A stretch of 64,000 nt of DNA, from NCBI GenBank assembly GCA_027382625.1, contig JAJKFJ010022641.1, positions 32,927 to 96,926 on the forward strand, given 5' to 3'. Origin of the DNA: Tetmemena sp. SeJ-2015. Its lineage: Eukaryota; Ciliophora; Spirotrichea; Sporadotrichida; Oxytrichidae. Shown here in pieces: positions 1 to 14,098 of this stretch. A program made the translations under genes and the position numbers. Positions within the stretch are counted from its first letter, which is position 1, and every line of letters starts with the position of its first letter. Below the pieces are notes generated by a model. It ran no database searches. It was not told the origin of the DNA and saw only the letters and a program-made list of their open reading frames with translations.

Positions 1-747
1 CTTAAATGCATATTTTGTCAAACTATAATAGAGTACTGCATGATGGAATCGCACCAGATGAGGACTGTTTTAGAAGATATAGAAAACTTCGTAAATAACT
101 TTAGTCAAAATTAGCCAGAGCCAAATCCTTAAAATGATGCAAATAAAAACCCTATTGGATTCAGCTAAGATAGCAATGATAATGGAGCTAATGGAGGAGC
201 TACTGGACTATTCAATGGCTTTTTAAATGAAGTCTCAGGGGGTGGTATGTTGGGAACTATCAAAGATGAGGATTCTAATGCAGATTCAGACTTCTCAAAT
301 GACGATGCACCTTCCGCAGGGACCTAACCGCTTCTAAACAAGATTGGAACCTAAATTGATCCTAATCTCGTGGACTACAACTCTATTGGAGCATTAAAAT
401 CGGGTATTAGCGAGAACATTTCTTCAGGGAATGGAATGATGGGCTCTATTACTCCTAACATTAGTGAAAAGATGAGCACTTAACTGAATGTAGCCAAGAC
501 TAAGATTTAATAAAATAATGTTTCTAAGTCAGGCAAGTAAGGCAAGGATGCTATGGATGGACAGTTTAAGACTTAAGATAAATAGGGAGGGCAGGCAAAT
601 TCTGCAACAAATAAAGACGGGCAGAATAGCGTCTCCAATTCTGGAAAAGCAAACGAAGGGAAAGATGCGCTCTTGAAAGATGGAAATACAGGGCCAAGCA
701 AGAAAAAGAAAGATGGAGCCGGAACTAAGAAAAAGAAGAAGTAATGA
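1..747 (+). CDS. Low-complexity Asn/Ser/Gly/Lys-rich protein, C-terminal part
   Basis: The frame starting at base 1 is open with TAA/TAG as Gln and ends at TGA 745-747; the 5' end lies outside the window. About 248 residues are visible. A short Cys-containing start (LKCIFCQ) is followed by a Gln/Asn/Gly-rich middle and a very basic tail ending GTKKKKKQ. No domain is recognised and the protein looks largely disordered. At least seven in-frame TAA/TAG codons show the ciliate code. No IES is needed in the visible part. An intergenic stretch of about 240 bases (748-986) separates it from the convergent transporter gene; I see nothing else there. Confidence 0.75.
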
Positions 748-986
748 GTTAACAATTTTCTTTTCTTGAATAAATTACTATTGCATAATCTAAGAATAAT
801 TTTTTAAATAATGTTTTGGAAGAAAAAGAAAAAATTGAGTTTGTTTTTTTAAGAAAGTTTAAAAGTTAAATTGTTGCTTTTAAATTCTCATTTGGAGTTT
901 TAGGATATAGGCAGAATTCTCACTAAGTTTTATAAAAAATTTAAAGAAGCTTTACTGTTTTATTTGACATTTGGTGAGCCTATTTT

Positions 987-2362
987 TCATATCTTTTAAG
1001 AAGCTGAGTTGACCAGAGGTTCAGTAATTTCTTTGCGAGCCTGCTTGATTTGGTCGTTAGTTTAGGAATTCTGATAGAACTTAGAGAATATGACATAGAC
1101 AGATAGCGCGTTGGCTAAGAATATGACAATCATACCTAGGATTTCTCCAGAGTTGAAAATTGTTCCAATCAGTAGGAGATCAAAAACGAATTAAAATACC
1201 ACTGAAAAGTAGATAACGATGCTCAAACGGCTCGCCATCTCGTACTGCATGGCTTTAGTCTTGCAGATAAGTCCGAAAATTCCACAGAGAGCAATGAAAA
1301 TTGTTACGATATAGTCCGAGGCAGAGAAAGAGTCTGCAATTACCCATTTTGAGCCTGAGAGCATCATTCCTAGTCCAAAGAAGGGAATTGAAGTAAAACT
1401 TATAAAAGTAAACTAATTCTTAAGTTGTTACTGTATATGTAGCAGAGCAGTATTCGTGCATCTTCTTCATCTTTCTGAGCATAATATTGGTAGTGGCCAT
1501 CAGAAGAGTTGCACATATCAGTAGAATTAAGGGAAAGAGTTTTATGTTAGAGACAGTTGACTCCAGGAGAGTTAAGTCTTAAGTTTAGTTGCTCGACTAT
1601 TATTGATCCTTATTTTAGGGTGAAGAAATTAAGATATACACTCCTACGAATGCAAGTCCCAGAGCGAATACTTCGCTCTTAGTTATCCTCTCAGAGAGGA
1701 ATACAAAGCCAAGAATAGAAGTGAATATAGGTGCGAGGTTTATCACAAGTGAGACTATGAAGATGGGAAGGCTCTGGATTGCTGCATTTATGAAGAAGAA
1801 AGAGACAACTCCTGCAAATACTCTGATACAGAGTGGCAGTATCATATCTCTCTTGAGATTGCGGACCAAGATGTCGTAGGCATTTATATTTACTAGGGAG
1901 AGCATAGTAGATAACTGTACGAACCCTCTCCAGAATAAGAATTCATAGACGCTCATTTGGGAGTATTTGAGATACATCAGTTTAGATACAGAGTCGGCTA
2001 GACATGTCAAAATGACGTACATGAATAAATGTATAAAAGTTTAAGGTTAAGATTTTTTCAATTTAAATGAACATTAGGAAGAAAGCGAAAGCCGTCTTCT
2101 TCTAGGTAGATTCTGAAATAAAGTTCTGAATAGTCTGAACTTCTTCGGTATTTGTATATTATATAGTCTCTTAGGTGCTTAGAGTGGATTCAACCTTTCT
2201 CTCATTTTCGTTTGAGTTTTACTCATCACTTGCTGTGGTTGATGCAAATAGGTTTGTTTCTCCCTCACTGCCACTGAGAAGAGGCTTGGACTTTTTCTAA
2301 GGAGTGTAATCCTTATGTAGGAGTGCTTTTTGAGTTGAGGATTTTGGACTTGTAGAGTTCAT
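987..2362 (-). CDS. EamA/DMT-family membrane transporter
   Basis: Multi-pass transporter of the drug/metabolite (EamA, SLC35-like) superfamily, probably moving a small metabolite across a membrane; substrate unknown. ATG at 2362 follows an in-frame TGA. A polar N-terminus of about 90 residues precedes repeated hydrophobic helices, with EamA-like stretches such as LAPIFTSILGFVFLSERIT followed by GLAFVGVYILIS at the end of the first half. A second half with similar helices follows. The frame is restored by removing a 46-bp IES (pointer ATGAA, 2021-2025/2067-2071) and a 16-bp insert (pointer AAG, 1406-1408/1422-1424). The second break could instead be a 19-bp GT-AG intron at 1413-1431. After removal the coding length is 1314 bases (437 residues), divisible by three. 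The family call is good; the substrate is not knowable from sequence. Confidence 0.82.
1406..1421 (-). other. Short IES (pointer AAG) or 19-bp intron in transporter gene
   Basis: The frame shifts here. Deleting 16 bp between two AAG copies gives TYTVTTFISFTSIPF. Deleting the GT...AG stretch 1413-1431 gives a product three residues different at most. Both restore the frame, so the class of insert is undecided. Confidence 0.55.
2021..2066 (-). other. IES in transporter gene (pointer ATGAA)
   Basis: 46 bp including one pointer copy. ATGAA occurs at 2021-2025 and 2067-2071. Excision joins FFLMF to MYVILTCLADS in one frame, which continues the first membrane helix. The insert is AT-rich. Confidence 0.8.
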
Positions 2363-2825
2363 TTGAGTTGATGACGTTCTGATTAGATAACTAAATTGTC
2401 AGATATTAAGTTACAAATAATTAATGCAGAATTTTAACCCCCTTCAAATTTCATCAATTATTTTGCAGTTTATAAAATATATTTAGTATATTTAGCTTGA
2501 TTTACATTATATCATAGCATAATGTCATAAAAATGAAATTATGCTGGCAATTTAATTGAAAAAAACTATTATATTTTAATTGATAAGTTAGGTTGAAATA
2601 TTATTTTATTTAAAGATTTAAAGTGAGGGTGGAAGTCTTCGCAATTTAATACGATTAGCTCAGCAATATCAGATTCAATAAGAATACGTAAATAAAATCA
2701 ATCATATATCAAACTATGCTTTTATTATTTCCATGTTCTTATTAAAGAGTGAATTATATTGCTTAAGATTTGATAGATTTATTATTGATAGTTTTGTATT
2801 TAGAAATTAAATAACAAGTAGATTA
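2363..2825. other. AT-rich intergenic region
   Basis: About 460 bases between the divergently transcribed transporter and hydrolase genes. It is strongly AT-rich with no supported frame, and should hold both promoters and the macronuclear chromosome ends. No telomere repeat or distinct motif was recognised. Confidence 0.5.
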
Positions 2826-4086
2826 ATGGAAAGAGAGCAAAATAATCTATCAAAGGTTAAACAAATTGCACTCCATTTCCCTGTTATCTAACCTTAACAA
2901 ATTGATCCACAGTAAATAACCCCTGACAGCCGCCTTTTATTCAACTAACTTTCAGATTAAGTTGCGGAGTTTATAATTGACAATGAGAAAAAGATGAATC
3001 ATCTCAGCTTGAAAATTCTAGAACAAATGCTTTGGTAATTAAAAGAGTGGAAGAACACATCTTTAAATTAAGGGGAAACAATAGTTCCAAAGGTTTTGAT
3101 AATGAGTGGCAAAGGGGATAAGGCATTTTGTTCAGGTGGAGATATGAGGGGCCTCTATGATGGATATACTGGTGCCATGCCAAAATCGTATTAGCCTAGA
3201 TATATAATAAAAAAAACATACTTTGTTTATTCATCACAGTTTTGATAGATATTGTGGAACTCTATACAACGTTGATTTCAGTTTTCATGAAATGAAACCC
3301 ATTCATATTTGCATATGGAATGGATTTACATTTGGAAGTGGAGCTGGAATTTGTTCAAGTGCTCCAATAAGAATAGCTACTGAGAAAACAGAGTGGGCCA
3401 TGCCTGAGTGCGTAGCAGGGTTTCTAGTTGACAATGCTACTTCCATACAGTTTGCAAATCTTAAAGGAGGAGGTAGTAAATATTTGTGCCTTGGTCTCTA
3501 TCTGGCAATTACTGGAAAGAGAGTTGTAGGTTTGGATGTCCTGAGATTCGGTCTAAGTACACATTTTGTTCACAGTACTAAAATCTAGGAAATGAAACAG
3601 GCTATAATTCTTGAAACAAAGCAATCTTCCACTCTCTCGGATATTGAAGCTATAGTCTCTTCTTATTCTGAAGAAAGCCATCGGAGGGAGGAGCCTGAGC
3701 ATTTCTAATTGATTCAAGAAATCTTCTCGCCAGATTCAGTATAAGACATTTTCAGAAGAGTATATAACCACAAGGACTAAGATCATCCATTCATTTAAGA
3801 TACCAAGCAATATTTGGAGAAAAACTCTCCTATGAGTATGGCAATATGTTTTGAACTCGTAATTAGGGGTTAAAATTATACTAAAGCAGAGGCTTTGAAA
3901 GCAGATTTTAGGATAGGACAAGCGCTTTTGAACTATCCAGATTATTTTCAAGGAGTGCATAAACTTTTAGTAGATAAAGATAGGAATAGCAAGCCAAAGT
4001 GGCACAAGAAAAGCGTTTTTGACATTACTAAAGAGGATGTGGAGTATTTCTTTAATTATCAAATTGAATTAGATTTAAATTGTTGA
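2826..4086 (+). CDS. 3-hydroxyisobutyryl-CoA hydrolase (enoyl-CoA hydratase/crotonase fold)
   Basis: Valine-catabolism enzyme that hydrolyses 3-hydroxyisobutyryl-CoA, normally mitochondrial. ATG at 2826 opens a frame with several Gln-coding TAA codons; stop TGA 4084-4086. Family hallmarks seen are SGKGDKAFCSGGDMRGLYDG (CoA/oxyanion-hole loop), GFTFGSGAGICSSAPIRIAT, TEWAMPE with the conserved Glu, and the following FLVDNAT with the conserved Asp position of the family's FPD motif, then LAITGKRVVGLDVLRFGLSTHFV. A 19-bp IES (3222-3240) must be removed to join KKTY to FDRYCG. The remaining 1242 bases encode 413 residues, a normal length. The N-terminus is not an obvious mitochondrial presequence. 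A general enoyl-CoA hydratase is less likely given the long C-terminal domain. Confidence 0.88.
3222..3240 (+). other. 19-bp IES (pointer TTTG)
   Basis: TTTG at 3222-3225 and 3241-3244. Removal restores the hydrolase frame between KKTY and FDRYCG. Confidence 0.85.
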
Positions 4087-4221
4087 ATATTTTCAATTTG
4101 GGATAGATTTAAAAAAGAAATAGTGAGAGTGGATTTGAGAATTTCGTTCTAGAACAGGATATCTTAAATTAAGGTAAGACTTAATCTGAATCATTAATAT
4201 TTAATATCTTTTGTGAAGTAA

Positions 4222-6309
<2,088 letters not shown>

Positions 6310-6543
6310 ACGCAAATAATTTTTAGCCAAACTTAGATTCTGCTTATTAATTCAGTCGAATTTTTGTTCTTTTACTGTTTTGGAATGTAAATAAACTTTA
6401 TAGAGATCAGAAATATCTTCAAAAAGGTGTATCTAAGAGCTTACTATTAGCTTTATAATATTATTTATTATCAAATATTGCTATCATCATCATTTTATCT
6501 ATCTATATTTTAAATGATTTATATTTTGTAAATACTCTAGCTT

Positions 6544-8514
6544 ATGGAAGGACCAACAATAGTAGCTGAAAATTCGCAGTCTTACAATGCTAGGTAATTA
6601 CATTTACTCTTTCTTCATTCCCTGATGATTGATGGATAGTGAGCAGCTGTCGCGATACGATAATGAACACAAGAGGTCAGAACAACCGAAGCTTACCACC
6701 AATTTTATTTTTACTCTGGAGAGAGCTAAGGAGCTGATGGAATTACAGCTTCTTCCGCCTATTTTCATTTTCCAATTAAAAGGATTTAATGACTCTGGGG
6801 TTAACAACTACATAGAGTAACTACTTCATATTTTATGTTCTACGTGTATATTATAATTTAACAGACCCAAGTTTAATAAACAGAAGAGAACAAGAAAGAA
6901 GAAAAAAAGGATTTGATGAAGCTCTTAAACGTCACTAAGCAAGAAATTATCTAAATATACGCCAGGTATGTGGTCCCTCTTTTAGATTCCATTCTTTAGT
7001 ACTTTCTTACATTCTTTCATTATATTTTCTCTGCATCCAATATATTACAGTTATCCACTTTAAATTGCGAATTACAATTATCTCAGTCTTAATAGTTCGT
7101 TAAATTTATAATTTAGTATCCAAACTAAGGTTAATCAGCTTTGCTAAAAAGACAAGTCAAAGTGCATCAGGGAGATCATCCACAACTTCTTCTCTTGCAT
7201 TCTTAGTCACTCAGACAAGATGTGCTTCTTCGAGAAGATCTACTATGACTAGTTTATGAAGATCTATCCCATGAATTTTAGCATTTATAATTTAAAATCG
7301 AAATAGTTTTATTGATAAATCACAAATCAAAGTTTAGAGTGCAGGGCTATCCCGTGGTCTACTTTATGTGCCTCGCTTAGTCAAAAATCTTCCTCTAGAA
7401 ATTCATTCCCTGGTATTCAAATTTACATCTTTTATAATTTAGGTATTGCGTGAACAAGCAAGCAATTCTGAATTAGGTTTAAAGCCCTCATTTCTAAAGG
7501 AAATTGATACAGTAAACTAATTTAGATTAATAAATTTGCATCCATTATTGCTTTCAAATTTGCTATGAGTTCATTGATGCGCAAATCGGCTTATCTCTCA
7601 ACATAGTAAGTAGAGGAATTATATTCACAACACTCCTTGTCTAACTTCCTTATTTAGAGAACGCCACAGCGAAGTGAAAACTATGAGAAATTGCTTAATG
7701 AACAATTATTGCTTTATTTATCTATAACTGAGAGCGCAGATGCAGAACCCTAAAAGCATTGAGGAGTCGATGAGGGCCGATGAAGTCTATCCCTAGGATC
7801 AAGACATCTGCGACCACACTTGCTCTGGAAAACTCCACAAGCCAAGTAGCTTCAACCACAGGGTCTGTCTAGCAAGTTAAAAGAAACTGATCTAGAAGGA
7901 CTTGGATGATCACAGGCACATCTTGAATTGGATTCATCTCAGGGAAAATCTAAGTGGAATCTTTGGAAACAGTTGCCCAACTTAATTCGTGGAGTAGAGA
8001 GTTGATTTTGACAATCCCATTCTGCAGCAGCGAAATCCAATTACAGAAGACTTCATGAAAGCTTTCCAAAAATATATACATTTATAATAAATAATAGGCA
8101 GAGGTTGTGAGATCAAGTATTTATCAAGAAAATGGTCTCAGCAATCCCATTGCCCCAACTATCTCAGGAATGAAACCCAGAGACGTCTTATACAAGGACC
8201 TTCAGTATGCTGATTAACTTAGCTATCAACAAAACGATTAGGAAAGTCGCCAAGATAATTCAGAACTCTAGAGAAATCAGAGCTTATCATTATCGAATGC
8301 TCCTTCATCGAATTTTTAACCGCAGATAGTCTCATAAAATTTGAATCAGTCCGCTATCTAAACTATGGGCTTCTAAAATTAATTTCTTCACCATTCTTAA
8401 AGTCACCCCACAAAACTTTTCCAAGTTCAAACCAATAAAGAAGGATAGAACCAATCAGGATAGACCCAAACATCTTCATCAAACTTTAACTAATGTAAAA
8501 CATTTTTTAAGTGA
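6544..8514 (+). CDS. Uncharacterised protein with at least five IESs
   Basis: Not recognised. Starts MEGPTIVAENSQSYNA, then an acidic/basic helical region, then conserved-looking segments KQEIIQIYARYVVPLLDSIL, SKCIREIIHNFFSCILSH, GYPVVYFMCLAQSKIFLQKF and a Cys/His-containing stretch (ICDHTCSGKLHK). The last 130 residues are Gln/Asn/Ser-rich and end CKTFFK before TGA 8512-8514. Five IESs were resolved by pointers: TAG 6591, AG 6816, TTTAG 7277, GGTATT 7412, AGCG 7668. At least two more breaks, near 7030-7135 and 8080-8125, were not resolved. The many in-frame TAA/TAG codons and restored frames make the gene real; its function cannot be inferred. Confidence 0.75.
6591..6636 (+). other. 46-bp IES (pointer TAG)
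   Basis: TAG at 6591-6593 and 6637-6639. Joins SQSYNA to SEQLSRYDNE in frame. Confidence 0.75.
6816..6862 (+). other. 47-bp IES (pointer AG)
   Basis: AG at 6816-6817 and 6863-6864. Joins NNYIE to TQVQQTEENKKEEKK. The pointer is only 2 bp, so exact ends are less certain. Confidence 0.65.
7277..7332 (+). other. 56-bp IES (pointer TTTAG)
   Basis: TTTAG at 7277-7281 and 7333-7337. Joins KIYPMNF to RVQGYPVVYF. Confidence 0.82.
7412..7441 (+). other. 30-bp IES (pointer GGTATT)
   Basis: GGTATT at 7412-7417 and 7442-7447. Joins FIPWY to CVNKQAILNQ. The insert length is a multiple of three, so it is revealed by the repeat and its AT richness rather than by a frame break. Confidence 0.65.
7668..7732 (+). 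other. 65-bp IES (pointer AGCG)
   Basis: AGCG at 7668-7671 and 7733-7736. Joins LENATA to QMQNPKSIEES and removes several in-frame TGA stops. Confidence 0.82.
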
Positions 8515-9198
8515 TAATAATTTTACGTTTAAAATTTAAGCCCTGGTTTTTTTTTAAGAACTTTAAACATTACCTATTCAGCATTTTTAGAAAAATTCCC
8601 CAAATCTTTTAAAAATAGGTCGGAGTAACAACAACATATCTAAGATTTATAATTTAATTAATGATTTGTAAATGAGCTCTGCTCTTAGCAATACCTCTGA
8701 ATAGAAGGAACTCTAAAACACGCTCAAAGTATATTTCACCAAACACAATTTAACCTTATAGATAAATCCATAAAGATAAGATGAGAATCAAATTAAGAAC
8801 AAGATCCTAAAGTTTAAGAATAATTTTAAATTAACAAATTTAAATATAAACTGTTTACAGATAATTAAGAGGTCGAAATCGGGAGCTCATGTAAGAATAA
8901 AAAGTTGTAATTTTTTGTAGGATTCAGATATCATAAAAATAATTTAAATTATTTATCGTTGAAAGCATCTACAATATAATGAAAGAGCATGATCTCACTC
9001 ATTGATGAGTGAAGATAAATCTGAGTAGTTTGCTTTCTTAAAAAATGAAATTTCTATCTTCCTTTCTCCTTTAATAAACATTTATTCACCAAGAAGAGGA
9101 TGTAGATGAGCGTTAATTTCAAACATTTATTCATAGTATATGAACGAAACATTCACTTAATTTGATAAAAAATTTGTTTCAACCTTCTTCTAGCTTTA
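8515..9198. other. AT-rich intergenic region
   Basis: About 680 bases with no convincing frame in the ciliate code on either strand; poly-A/T-rich. No RNA gene or repeat was recognised. Confidence 0.5.
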
Positions 9199-11046
9199 AT
9201 GGAGTCCACAGATTCTTCTTAATCCACTATTTAAGTATAGCCTTAACTGTATGTGCTGTATGCCTCAGAAACAGGAAATTGTGAGCAGATATCAGAGGAT
9301 CTACAAGCTGAACTTGTCAAAACCTATCCCTCTATCAAAAGATTCGTCCTAAGCGATCACTAAAGGAAAAAGGGAGACTTAGTAAAATTTGATTTGCTAG
9401 CTAAAGATGCATTAAAAATTTGCGTCATTATCTCTTCATCAACTGGAGAAGGTGAGCCTCCTGAAAATGGTGAAGACTTCCATAAGTTTCTGAGAAAGCA
9501 AACTGCTCAACTAAATGAAGGAGAAACTAGCAGTGCACTCAGTCATGTTTGGTATACTATTTTAGGGCTTGGCGATTCTAACTACAGCAAATTCCAAGGA
9601 GCCCCAAGAGATATAGAAAGCAAATTTAAGTAGCTTGGTGCGAGGGCTTTCTATCCAAAGGGAGAGGCAGATGAAGCTACAAGTTTAGAATTAGTAGTGG
9701 AGCCTTGGCTTGAAGGATTGCATGAGGCTTTATCTAAAGCTGTTAAAGAGGGCCAAAACCTCACAGAAAAAGAACTTTAGGACTTACTGAAATCAGATCA
9801 TATTTAGGACTCATAAATAGATGCAGATAACAAAGATACCATTCCAGAGGAAGAGAGCCAAAAAGTCACGAACTTTATAACTCATGGTCATTTGAAAACT
9901 GGTTTTATCAAGAAACTCGCTCATGGAAAGGAAACTATTTAATTAGAAATAGAAACAGAGAGAGCAGTAGGCAAGGAATTTATTGAAGTAGGGTCATCTT
10001 TTAGGCTTCACCCACATAATACATAGGAAGATGTTGATTTTGTGATCAAACAGTTTAAATGGGATAGGACAGCATTGATAGGTAATAATTCAGTAGAGGA
10101 GCTTTTGAAAACGCAAATCGATATAAAAACTGAGAAAATAAGGCTTTAGAAATTTCTAACTGATTATGACTTGCAGTTCATCGATCCTCAGCATTTAGAA
10201 AATAAGCACTTAACTTTGCTAGACTTTGCTAAGAAACCTCCTACTACTTTTGAACTTCCCTATACCATACTTGAGGATGATTTACCCAATATAAAGGCAA
10301 GATACTATTCAATAGCTAATGATCCTTTTATTGACGTGGATAAGAAAGAGCTGAGGGATTCTGGTAGTGTCTTCAAAATATGCCTTGCAACTTTATTCTG
10401 GCAAAAAGAGAAGGATGAATAGTAGAGAGGTCTAGCATCAGGCTTTTTGAGAGACCTTATTGAATAGCAAGACCATCATACACAAATGAGGCTACAATTT
10501 AGTCACTCTAGCAGAATAATACATCTTCCAGAGGAGGATTACTTTAATAATAAGAAACCCTTGGTCTTGATTTGCCATGGCACTGGTATTGCTCCTTTCA
10601 TTTCTCTTCTAGAGAGGATTGAATTTTAGCTAGAAAAGCATGATAGAGTGGGCTCAGTTACTATGCTTTTTGGCATAATGAATGATCACGTAAACTTCAT
10701 CTTCAAGGATTTCTTACTCAGAGTTTTTGAAAAGCTCAAAGTTAAGAGTGAGAGAAGCTAGTTATATCTTGCCTGCAGTAGAGAGGTACTAAACTAAGAG
10801 CCCTCGGATTATAAAGTTTTCCAAGGTCATGTATATCAATACTTCAACCAAGAATAAATGAGAAAACTTGTGAGAGAAGAGGTAATTGAAAATTCAGGTT
10901 ATCTTATGGTTTGTGGAAATAAGACTACACTTGGGGCTTCCCTTTAGAATAAATTAACTTAAACAGATCAAGAAGTATTAAGTTGTCAAGAATTAGAGGA
11001 CTTAAAAGTCAAACAAAACAGGATGCTATTAGAACTTTGGGATTGA
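9199..11046 (+). CDS. Diflavin reductase, methionine synthase reductase-like
   Basis: Cytochrome-P450-reductase-type flavoprotein passing electrons NADPH to FAD to FMN, here probably to cobalamin-dependent methionine synthase. The frame is uninterrupted for 615 residues, without intron or IES. The FMN domain has [30 protein letters not shown] and [15 protein letters not shown]. The run [20 protein letters not shown] then VVEPWLEGL resembles methionine synthase reductase more than NDOR1 or P450 reductase. The FAD domain has RYYSIAND (RxYS) and the NADPH site has [14 protein letters not shown]. The C-terminus LLELWD places an aromatic residue near the end, as expected. An NDOR1-like role is the main alternative. 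Confidence 0.85.
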
Positions 11047-11141
11047 TATTAATTAAGGAAATTATGTAATATATCACATAAGAAATCTTCTTTGGATTTA
11101 AAGGCTTTTGAGATGGATTTGAAAATTTTTACAATTTTTAT

Positions 11142-14056
11142 TCAGTAAATATGCTTACCAATTTAAACTGTTCCATGAACATTATCATTTAATACTATTC
11201 TCTCAGGGACTATATCATATAAATCTCTATTTTAGTTTATACCAATACCATTTGTAATTAAATCATTTCTAAGTCGTTCTATCGCTTAAGGATCAAGGTC
11301 TAGTTGCTTAGATTCTTCAAAGCTCTCATCATTTTCGTTATTGGGGATGTTTCTAAATCTCTAATTGCTCCTTTAATTGGGGCTTTGATTATTAAATTGA
11401 GAATTATTATGATTAGTTATGGACCTGCTTCTATCTTGCTGTTATGTGCCGTTTGTATTCGCAGAAGTAGTATAATTCGATTAAGTATAATATATTCGAT
11501 AACATAATTTAAATTTCCTCTCCTCCTTTTAAAGCTGCTTTAGATTTTACAAACGTTTTCCCACATGCATGCTTTTGTATATTTACTGATTCTGAGGAAC
11601 TAAAGAACTAGTGGACTACTCTGTGGGACTTCTCATGTTATCATTTATACTTTCTAACTTAAGGCTTTAATTGATCTTTGAAGCTTGATTCTTAGATGTA
11701 TTACTAGGATTGCCGATTGTCCTCTCCTTATAGTTTGCAACTTGAGGTAATCTTTCAAAAAGTGGCTCTTCAGTTTGTAAATTGTTCGCATTAGTATTCT
11801 TTTGCTACTTTTTAGCACTAAGATTGCCATAGCTTCTTACTATAGTCAGGCCACTTTAGGAATTAGTGTTTATAGATTATTATAAGAGTCCCCCCTATCT
11901 ATCCGTTTGTCCAGGTACTTGTAGATTTTACATGAATGCTTTCAATATTTCAGGGTCAATTACTAATTAAAGCTTTTTTAACTCCTCTGCAAGCTCTTGA
12001 TTTTCCTTATTTTTGAGCTAGATAATTTCCTCAGTATCTGCTACTGACTTCACACTTTTATTATAAGTGCTCTCTATCTGCTTTAATTTCTACCCGTACA
12101 TTTTGGATTCATTTTCTAGCATTTTCTTCTTGAATTGAATCTGCTTTCTAGCTTTTTGAAGCTCATTTTCGATTTGAGTCATAGGTGTCTAACCTTCTTA
12201 GAGTAAAGCTAATCTGGAAAAGTCAACAGTAGCAACTCCATCATTTCTATTTGTCACTACTGATGAGCGAGCATTAGATTATTATACTATGGATCCTGTT
12301 GCAAGAGAACCAAGACCTTGGTTATAGCTCTACATGTTGCTTAAGCTTCCTTCTCTTCGATTTTAATATGCATTATTTATCGTAGAATTGTAATGTGCGT
12401 TTTAAGTGCTCTAAGTTTGCATTACGTTTAAGTTTCCTTAGGAATTGTTGGATATTATAGTTCGGTTTGTCTTAATCTGGGAAAGATGAGTTTTTAGCTT
12501 TTCTATCTACTTTGAAACGCTGTAGATGTTCCCGAATTCCTACTAATTCATCTTACTATCCTCTCGATTCTGCTTATCTAAATCTCTAAACCTTTACTTA
12601 AGCTCCTTTATTTAACGTCTGAGCTCGTTTTCTTCTGCCCTAAGAAAATAAAAAATAACTTAAACTAACTTGTTCCTTCACAGGATCATTAAGAACCTGC
12701 TATTAGTACTAATTCTATTTCTTAATAAGTGTATCTAGACCTCTAATCTTCTCCTTCAAAAAAGCAATCTGTCTTTAACTATCTGTGGTGGAGTTCTAAA
12801 ATTCGGCTAGTCTCTCAGCATTTGAAAGTTTTTCAAGTTTCTCATGCATTCTTCTTATTGCATCTTTCATTAAGAGGCATTAGTGATGCGACCTGTCAAC
12901 TTCAATCTCATAATATTCTAGCTCAGGATCCTTCTCAATCTTGTTCTCCTCTTAATGCCTTCTCAATTTCAGCTTTTAAATCACATTTAAAGTAAACTAG
13001 CTGATCTCCTCTATTTATTGTCTTATCTCTGAATTGCTCTTCAATAAACTCTCGATGTTATTGCTAAAGGAAGGAGTCAATTAAATCAATAGAAATTTAA
13101 ATCGAGTTGCTTACTCTCTAGGATCTTCAGTCTAGATAATTATCTCTCTTGCTTTTAAATTGGTGGGGTGATGGAGAGTTGTTACAGGATCCCCCTCTTC
13201 GAACTTTTAGGAAAATTAACTCTCTCTGATTCTTTCTATCTCCTGATCTATCTAATCAATAAATAAAGCTAAAAATCCATTCGATGTTATTCTAATGATC
13301 AAATAAGGGAATGGTTTATTGAATGAAAGTGTGAGATTTTGCCAAAACTTACATTTTTCACTTAAGCATTTAATAAGGTCAACAGTTCCTCAGTCTATTC
13401 TAAAGTTTGATTGGAAGTTTATTAGGGCATAGATAGCCCGGCCATCATTTGGGTACTCTTGCCCATACTTGCATTCGTCTAATTTTTGGCTTGATTAAAA
13501 GCGCCACCTGGCTAATTATTGCGTTGTTGGTTTAGAAAATTGTTATTGAGAGTTTGCTAATAGTGAAGTAAGTTAGAACTTTGAGATTGAATAGCATTTT
13601 TAGAAGAATTTTTGTTTGTCTAACCGTTTTATTAGGACGCTTGAGTATTTAAGTAAGGAGTGGTTTATTAAGTTATCAAGGAGGAATTAGTGCTCAGGTA
13701 GTTGCTCCCATGATTCTGGCCTTGGAAAAGTTAATGTTCCTGCATATTTCCATGGTGATTCCCTCCTCCAACTGTTGATAGAGTTCCTCCTCCTACTAAA
13801 TTTCCATTTGTGGGGAGGCTCCTTTGTTGAGTGCTTGCGTTTGAGCCTAAAGTAAATTCAGAAAATTAACATTTAAATATGTCTTGGATTATAATTGTAT
13901 ATTTGAAACTTGATTATCATAAGGTTGTCTTGACTATCATTCTTGAATGCCTGTTGAGGAATCTTTTATGCGTTACAAAAGACTTGGCTATAGATCCTTT
14001 TGATACCTATGAAAAATGTTTAGTCAAAAAAAAGTGACTCACCTGATTGAAGTCAT
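11142..14056 (-). CDS. Gln/Asn-rich protein with central coiled coil
   Basis: Not recognised. ATG 14056 opens MTSIRYQKDLQPSLLQ after a 36-bp GT-AG intron (14007-14042). A possible 13-bp IES with pointer TCTTGA lies at 13928-13940. A long Gly/Asn/Gln/Ser-rich N-terminal region follows (GSNASTQQRSLPTNGN...). Then comes coiled coil (IDQEIERIRESQ, NIESLLKSNSEIRQQIEEIS, AIRRMHEKLEKLSNAERLAE, ENELRRQIKELKQRFRDLDK), another Asn/Ser/Gln-rich linker and a C-terminus ending IGKHIY before TGA at 11142. Unresolved frame breaks remain near 13260-13370, 12640-12670 and 13860-13890. It is probably a cytoskeletal or cortical structural protein, by composition only. Confidence 0.65.
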
Positions 14057-14098
14057 TTTGATTAAATTTTTAAGCAAATGCTATTAAAATTAACGATT

